64,000 bases of DNA. Origin: Diphasiastrum complanatum (taxonomy: Eukaryota > Streptophyta > Lycopodiopsida > Lycopodiales > Lycopodiaceae). This document shows positions 57,511 to 64,000 of the stretch, piece after piece. The notes below the pieces were generated by a model. It had not been told where the DNA came from. It did no database searches and was given only the letters and a program-made list of their open reading frames with translations. Made by a program: the position numbers and the translations under genes. Location: the NCBI GenBank assembly GCA_029204225.1, contig CM055097.1, forward strand, positions 31,261,599-31,325,598. Reading direction: 5' to 3'. The first letter of the stretch is position 1; every line of letters begins with the position of its first letter.

Positions 57511-57816
57511 CAAACAAAAGCTTTACACTTGTCTACACTCTAATTGGCACGTGTTTAGCCTCTTACTCTATTTTGGCTCAATAGTGGCATTACAAGTGGA
57601 AATGCATAATTTGTCATCTATGCCAAATTTATTCCTATCAACATCCTACACCTAGATGCTTGATGTAAAAAACATAAGACCCCTATATCTAACATAGATA
57701 ATCTTTTTCAATTCTTCACATAGTCATGCTTCCGGAGAGAGTCGTATAGTTCATTCCACTACACACGAACATTTTCTGTTCGAGTTTGTTTCTCGTTCGT
57801 GTTCGTCATTTATTCT

Positions 57817-57821
<5 letters not shown>

Positions 57822-57871
<50 letters not shown>
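57822..57871. repeat. (CT)n microsatellite at an LTR end
   Basis: About 25 CT units directly before CCAACA and a primer binding site, so it lies at the 3' edge of a copia LTR. Confidence 0.95.
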
Positions 57872-57875
<4 letters not shown>

Positions 57876-57876
57876 A

Positions 57877-57888
57877 TGGTATCTGAGC
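57877..57888 (+). other. Copia primer binding site
   Basis: TGGTATCTGAGC, one change from the initiator-Met type, directly after ...CCAACA (LTR end 57876). The LTR's start was not found. Confidence 0.8.
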
Positions 57889-58027
57889 TATTTTCATAGC
57901 TTGATAAGCTTTCACAGTACAAGACTCTACTAGCCGATAGAGTAATTGTTTTCTTGTTCTGTAAATATCAAATTTTTATACTTAAGTCACTGATAGTTTT
58001 TCCTATCACTTAGACTAATTCTTCCAC

Positions 58028-58675
58028 ATGGATTCCCAAGGGAAAGCCAATCCTATCATGGACAAGCTTGATGGAGCCAATTACCATCTATGAAAATTTA
58101 AGATGAAAACTGTACTAATGGCAAAAGAATTGTACGATGTTGTTACAGGTGCAAAAGGAAAACCTGAAGCGGATGATGCGGCAATCGTCAGATGGAAGCT
58201 GAAGGATGGAAGAGCTTTCGCACTGATCATTCTCAACATCACGGATACCCAGATTGGCCATGTATCCGAGACTCAGACATCGAAAGAAGTCTGGGACATC
58301 TTGAGTACACTATACGAAGTGCGAGATATAGCTTCCAAGCTACATCTTAGGAAGAAATTCTACTCCCTCAAGATGACGAATGGTGTTTCTCTGCAGAATC
58401 ACATTAATCAATTTAAGAACCTGCTAAGACAAATGGCCGTTGTTGGATCTGTCATAGACGATCAAGATGTAGTGATGCAACTGCTTACAAGCTTGCCAAG
58501 TTCTTACGATAGCCGGGTGATGATCATCACAACTCATCCAGAATTGACTCTTTCGAGAGTCATTACTATGTTGTTGCAGAAAGACATCTTCATGAAAGCA
58601 CTCAGTGTAAATGCACACAACAGATTTTGTACATTGCTCAGTCTGAAGATCAAGGCATTCATGGATCCAGATTAA
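58028..58675 (+). pseudogene. Copia gag, fused to the element's 3' end by deletion
   Basis: MDSQGKANPIMDKLDGANYH, one TGA (Trp codon) at 58093, then an open frame of 190 codons: FKMKTVLMAKELYDVVTGAK, SKEVWDILSTLYEVRDIASK, LLTSLPSSYDSRVMIITTHP. It ends FMDPD and a stop, directly at a polypurine tract. Knuckle, protease, integrase, RT and RNase H are all missing. Confidence 0.85.
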
Positions 58676-58683
58676 GGGGGGGT
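58674..58683 (+). other. Polypurine tract and 3' LTR start of the gag-only copia
   Basis: AAGGGGGGG followed by TGTTGGATTTATTCCC, the typical copia junction. The LTR body extends to the right; its end is not resolved. Confidence 0.78.
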
Positions 58684-61600
58684 GTTGGATTTATTCCCTC
58701 TAGCTCTCCTAAATCCCATTTTAATCTGCCTCCATTCATGTTGCATATTTACTAACATTATCACGCAGTCTGCATATTTACAAGCAAATTCGCACAGACA
58801 AAGAAAAGGCAAAAGAATCGTGACACTGTGTTTCTACACAATTTAAGGTGACAGGCGAAAAGGGGACACTCTCTTACAGAATGTCAAAAGTGTCCTAAAA
58901 GCTAAGGCACCGTGTAAATCTTATCCTAAGGCCATTCGTAAGAGTGAAGCACTTTTCGCATCATCACCAACGTTCACTTCAACACTGGCTGACGTTGCAC
59001 CTTTTCATGCTCACCCCATGCAGTTGCGCTAACGGATTGGACAACGATTGCAGCCACCCACGATCTCCTACAAACAGCACATCCACTCTGTACTTTCACA
59101 TCTGCACACTATTAGCCGATATTTCCACACGGAAAATCGGGCTAATATTGAAATTTAAGTTTGCAATAACTGAAAAAATTGACATGTAAAACCCGGTTAT
59201 TTTAGAAAAATCGGCACAAATTTGCCTTAGAACTGGGTCCCAGCTCGTCCTAAAGTGGCTAGACACAGTTTAAAAGTAAGAAACTGACTTTTGAAAAACC
59301 GTCAAAAATATTATGTGGTCAAGTTTTGTAAGACCAAGCCAAAAGTGCCGGTCCACCTAGAATTGGGTCCCAGCCCGCCCTAAATGTGGCTAGAGAAAAG
59401 GTTGTAGCCTTAGAAATGGCTTGTGATAAAGTTTTACAGCTTTTTGGCCAGTTGTAAAAATAGTCGGCATAGCCGTGCTAAAATTCTACCATGTACAGAG
59501 TTGGTTTTACTAATATATGGTTGCCTAGTGTATTTTCAGGGAAACCATGTTGTCGTGGGAGCCCTAGTCATGAATGCCAAAAAAGTCAACCCCAGTCAAA
59601 GAGCCATCAGATAAAAATATCTATCGGGCAAAACCCAAGCTGTGAATTGTAAGCAATACTAAAAACTGGCAGAAACCCTAACGGGTAAAATTGGGCAGAT
59701 TACGGGAAATGGGCAAAGTACGCAAAAAAGTCGGTAATCTCGAGAAACCAAAAACCAAAAGTCGGGCTGTGTATACTACAAGGAAAATCAAATGAAAAGC
59801 CAAGGAAAATGGAGGACCGAGGGAAATAGAGGACACCTAACAAGAGAGAGAAAGGTTGGCAAGAGTCTTCAACAACCTTTTGGATCGTAAATGCAAGAAG
59901 GCCTTAGAGGCTAGCAAAGTTTGGTAGATACCTCCTCTAGCTGTTGACAAAAGAAGCATCTTGGCTAGTTTTGGAAAGGGGCCTTAAATGGCACCAACCC
60001 CTACACCTTCAAGGAGGCCACTTGATGTACTTGCCAATGGGGATTGGACAAATGGAAAGAATGCTGGAAGGGCATGAAAATTGGAAAAGCCTCATTTTGA
60101 AGGGGGACACTTGGGATTTACTATAAAAGGAGGCAACTCCTTGTGTTAAGATATAGTTGGATGATAGTTGGCTAGTAATGTGATAGTGAGTTGATGGTAA
60201 TAGTTCGAGTTGATGAGTGTGATGTGATAGTGGAATGCCATGTGCATTGAGAGTGTCATGTTGATTGAGAGTTAGTTAGAAGTCATTTGAGTTGGAAGTC
60301 ATGTTGGTTGAGAGTCTTTTGGAGTGTGAGTTTGTTTGTTTGTTTGAGGGAGCTTGTGGTTTAGTTCCATTTTGTGTCTAATGTTACTCAAAGTTAGTAT
60401 TACTTTGATGTTAGTTGCTTTGTGTAGTGCTTGAAGTGGATGTTTGCAATGTGCATTAGTGATGTTGGAAGTGATACTAGTTTTGAGAGGGATGGTGTAG
60501 TTGGAAGAGTGCATTGTTGAGTCCCGTTGGTGGTGGGTAAGGTGTTTCTTACCATGCTTGTGTAGGGATTTTGGTGGATTGAAAGGATTTTGTTAGTAAT
60601 GTTGCTTTGGAGGTATTGTTTGAAGTTGGAGTAATCGATTGGTTATATGATTTGTTTGTGCAATGGTAAGGAGGAAGTCCCTTGATTAGTGGTTTGATCA
60701 AGGTATTCTAGGGTCTTTGAGTAAGACCAATGTTTGTATTTAAGAGTGGGCTGAATGCTTGATTATGAGTAGTTGTTTGAGTTATGAGTTGATGTATGGA
60801 AGAGGTATGGTCGTATTTATGATTCAATGCTTTGGTGAGGGAAGAATGTGGGCTAGTGTTTTGGAGTTATTTGCTATTTACTTGCATGTTGATGGAGGTT
60901 GTGCCAAAATTTGTGAAGTAGGGGGTTAAGAGTGGAATCCTCGCTTGAATGTCTTGTTGGGGAGTGATCTTAACCATGTTGGAAGGAGTGAAGGATGTTT
61001 TCAACTACCATTTGTGCAAGTAGAAGCCATCAGAGATGGAACAACATCGACGGTTTTCCAATGACCTGCAGCACACTCAGATGCCGCAAGCATTTATGCC
61101 ACACCCTACATGCTGCACGTTTATAGGTTACTTGGGTTTTCACAACCTCACTTGAGCTACCTGCCCTCCTACAACCCAGCGCTGCCTCATCAACTGCCTC
61201 TTGTAGCCCAACGCTTCTGCTGGCCCTGCGATCTACCTACTGCATCTGCGTTCAGTGTGCTCGCTGGAAGCCTGTCAGCATGCTTGCATTTTTCAGAGCA
61301 GGGTGGTTCTCATCTGCCTGTGCAGTCTCTGTAACTCCTCGCTACCTATCCGTGGCTGCTCACCTGTCTGTCTACTAGTTCTGGTTGCCTATAGTTCCTC
61401 CTACTGTCGATTCACACCTGCCTACTAGATCTGCGGCCTACTGTGAAGAGAACCTGCGGCCTGGAAACCATCAAGAATCAGAGATTCTAAAGTTCTGATC
61501 GCTGCCTACCTCTGGTTAAAGCTGGTTTAGCCTTGTCTGTCCTGTCCTGTCCATCGCTGACAGAGAGATAGATTTTGAAGACTTTTCTGCTCAAAAGAAA

Positions 61601-62189
61601 TGAATCAAGCCCTTGTCTTTCCATCGTTGACAGAGAGGATCTGTGTATGACAAATTTGATTTGCTCAACAATGAAGCGATATATCCGTCATTGCCAATGT
61701 TCCATCCCTGCCAGTTGACTTCCCTTTGGTCTCACCATGTATCCAACCACTACTGGCAAAACCAGTCGCAAACAGCAAAGGGATTATGATTGAAGGAGTG
61801 AAGAAGCATTCATGACTAAGCGGTTCTTGTGGCAATCTGGCTTCCCAATTCATCACTAAGGTAACTCATTTTTCATCTCAATATTGTTATATGGTATGAT
61901 GTTCGTATGCATACTGGTTATTAGTTAATCAATTTTTTTTGTGGTTCCACACCATTCTGTGATAGAGTGGATATGTATGGGATCCGCAATCCTGTGTTAC
62001 ATAGTGAAGGACTTAATAGCAATTCTACGATACAATGCCTGCAATTCTAGTGAACATAAGTGACTTGGTGTACCAAATTCTCGTAAGCATGTTATGTTGG
62101 GTTTAAACTAGCAAGTAAGTCACGTCACCATACGGTGGTTTAAGGTTGGAGGTCCTTACTTGCTTATGTCGTATTATCTGGAAATTAAC
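58684..62189. other. LTR body and unrecognised sequence
   Basis: Includes a spaced repeat (next entry) and a G/T-rich strand-skewed stretch (about 60130-60900) of TTGATG/GTTGGA-like words. No gene recognised. Confidence 0.4.
59225..59395. repeat. Spaced direct repeat, about 35 bp
   Basis: GAACTGGGTCCCAGCTCG with CCTAAAGTGGCTAGA at 59229 and AATTGGGTCCCAGCCCG with CCTAAATGTGGCTAGA at 59360, about 130 bp apart. Confidence 0.7.
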
Positions 62190-64000
62190 AAACGTAAGGA
62201 TTGATAGAACAGTTGATGAAATGGCATCCATAAGTTTCTATAACTCTTGCTTGATCAGTTCTGTATAATTTGGGTTGCAGCAGTAGTAACGGCTTACCTT
62301 GGGGACTGCTCCGTCCACCAAAGGTATGGTGTGTTGGACTACTGTTGGCGGAATGCCCTTTAGATCACTATAGCTCTAGGCAAAACAGTCTTTATATTCT
62401 ACCAACAAGGATCGTAGTCTCTTGAATTGCATGGGTGTTAACTGCTCTTCCACATGCAGTATCCTTTCTTCTTCTCCTGGTTCCGCAAGATTCATCGGCT
62501 GTGTTCGCGTAGGTCCCTCGAAGACTTGTTCCGCTGGTGCCTGACTTTGATCAGGTTCTCGTTGGGCTTGCGGCATCATGATTACCACGTCGTCCAATGT
62601 ATAATTCTTGAAAGTATCAAGCATCTCATGAACTGGAGCTCGTCGAGATTCCTCTTTCAGAATATTGATCTTGGTCCGACTGGTCATTTTTTTATTTTTA
62701 CCTGTGTAGAAGATGACGCTGTATCTGAGTCCACTTGATTGACTTCAAGGAATCCAACACCTTCTTCTTATTCTTTTTTGTCATTTTGATGGGCTCATCC
62801 TTGTTGTCTTTCTTTGGGACTGCTGTGACATTCGCCTCACGGTTGCGAATATCAACGTCTATTGTAGCTATTGCCTCTTCGGGTAGGTCACTCCATCGGA
62901 TCACCTGGTTGTAGTGTTGCTTCAACTGATTCTTCTTATTTGCAGGTGCCTTGGGTGGTTCGATCCTTGAGACTTTCGTCATAGCAAACCTTTGTGGTGG
63001 TTGAGCTGGTACCTTTTTGGTTCCGTAACGATCTGGGTCCATGTGGTGTAGGACTTGTTCATCAGTAGCTCAATCTCCTTATTATAAGTTAGAGCATGTT
63101 GCCAAGGGACTAGATCATCGTCCACTGGGTTCTCAATCGGCTCCGCTGACAGCCATGCTACGTTTATCATATTCACTCCAAATGTGATTGGTGTGTCCAT
63201 AGTGTAACATTTGGACGAAGATATACTCAGTTCTGGATCTTATTCATATTGACATGCCTGGTAGTCAATAGTTGCTAATGCATCCGTCCATCTCATGACA
63301 TCCATCTCTGAATGATAGTGACCTCCCTTGGCTGGCCTTGGACAGTCAATCATATGATCTGTTGTGGATGATCCATCATCAGCTTTGGGTGCAATAGGTT
63401 TTACCGCCCATGTGGTTGGATCTACCTTTACAGCCTATTCTCTATTCTCGAAGGTGAGTTTCCCTATACCCCAGCTGTGTACTACTTGCGCAGCCCTCGA
63501 CCATGGTCTTCCCAATAAAATACGATATGCAGATGGAGATTCAGGTATATCCATGACCACAAAAGTAATCACATACTGCAAGGCATGCTATCTTTACAGG
63601 AATATTAGCAACTACACCTTTTGGTTTCACACAGGATTGATCTGCTAACTTGATGGTGAATCTGGCTGGCTTCAATTCTTGTAATCCCCATTTTTTGGAC
63701 AAAGTAGTGGAGATCAGATTGACACCCGATCCTCCATCTACACTGCCGCCTCGTCCTCATATCTCTTGTGTTTGATTGGCAAAGTGATGTTGTGTTCCTC
63801 ACTTTACCATGCTGCTCCGATGTGGAGGACGTTACTTATTTCATCATAGCCCGCACAATATATGGGCTCAGGTGCTATTGGCTCCTCAGTCGCCTTGGCC
63901 CATTCAGCTAAAGGGCTTTTCGTTTGTGGTGCAATCCGCAGTTTCTCCGAAGGGGTAAACTAACGTGGCCTGACAGCAAGAGTGTGATCCTTTCAGTGCG
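62190..64000 (-). pseudogene. Ty3/gypsy relic: protease to RT start, runs off window
   Basis: Minus strand: GSGVNLISTTLSKKWGLQEL near 63740-63680 (retropepsin; D-G-S-G), KPARFTIKLADQSCVKPKGV, linker frames 63042-62698, then 62687-62376 with RILHVEEQLTPMQFKRLRSL and LVEYKDCFA. After a stop, SYSDLKGIPPTVVQHTIPLV and CCNPNYTELIKQEL (62350-62220) begin RT and then it breaks. Several stops. Similar style to 8160-8660. Gag would be outside the window. Confidence 0.8.

Overview
This is nuclear DNA from a land plant with a large, repeat-rich genome. Long-terminal-repeat (LTR) retrotransposons of both plant superfamilies (Ty1/copia and Ty3/gypsy) fill most of it, nearly all broken. Several keep primer binding sites matching initiator-methionine tRNA (TGGTATCAGAGC type). 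Long introns packed with such elements would suit a fern, a gymnosperm or another large-genome plant; the sequence does not let me choose.

The main discovery is one host gene on the minus strand, spread over 24.5 kb (14175-38702) in six exons that no single open reading frame shows. The exons are 38433-38702, 36971-37072, 36672-36821, 30133-30243, 14453-14596 and 14175-14318. All five introns are GT-AG and phase 0, and the spliced frame is 921 bp (306 residues plus stop) without interruption. The product looks like a plastid-targeted protein of the DUF1995 family. Introns 2 and 5 are tiny (149 and 134 bp); introns 3 and 4 are 6.4 and 15.5 kb because of retrotransposons.

Intron 4 holds a three-level nest. 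A gypsy element of a family I call X (LTRs 14779-15391 and 28215-28681) contains a minus-strand copia element (copia-A, 17919-28200). The 5' LTR of copia-A contains a minus-strand chromodomain gypsy (23308-27964) with 476/479-bp LTRs and a near-matching 5-bp target duplication. LTR divergence grows outward, as nesting order predicts. Intron 3 holds an old gypsy pol relic (32230-34260) and another X-family LTR with an RT fragment (34324-36000).

Left of the gene (1-14174) are copia relics (270-1600 minus, 2690-3985 plus, 3990-5987 minus with PBS and LTR), a gypsy gag-protease-RT relic (6530-8660, plus), and a LINE-type RT C-terminal fragment (10801-11400, minus). Right of the gene are a candidate promoter with TATA and palindromic repeats, a foldback repeat, copia-B (39381-44234) abutting an older copia gag (copia-C, 44235-45540), a copia integrase relic with an LTR-like block (46038-47530), a stray gag-protease copy of the copia-B family (47541-48350), a gypsy gag (49099-50260), an unrecognised interrupted reading frame (52181-52705), two more copia fragments (56268-56480; 57877-58683), and a gypsy protease-RT relic running off the window end (62190-64000). 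I saw no tRNA, rRNA or CRISPR.
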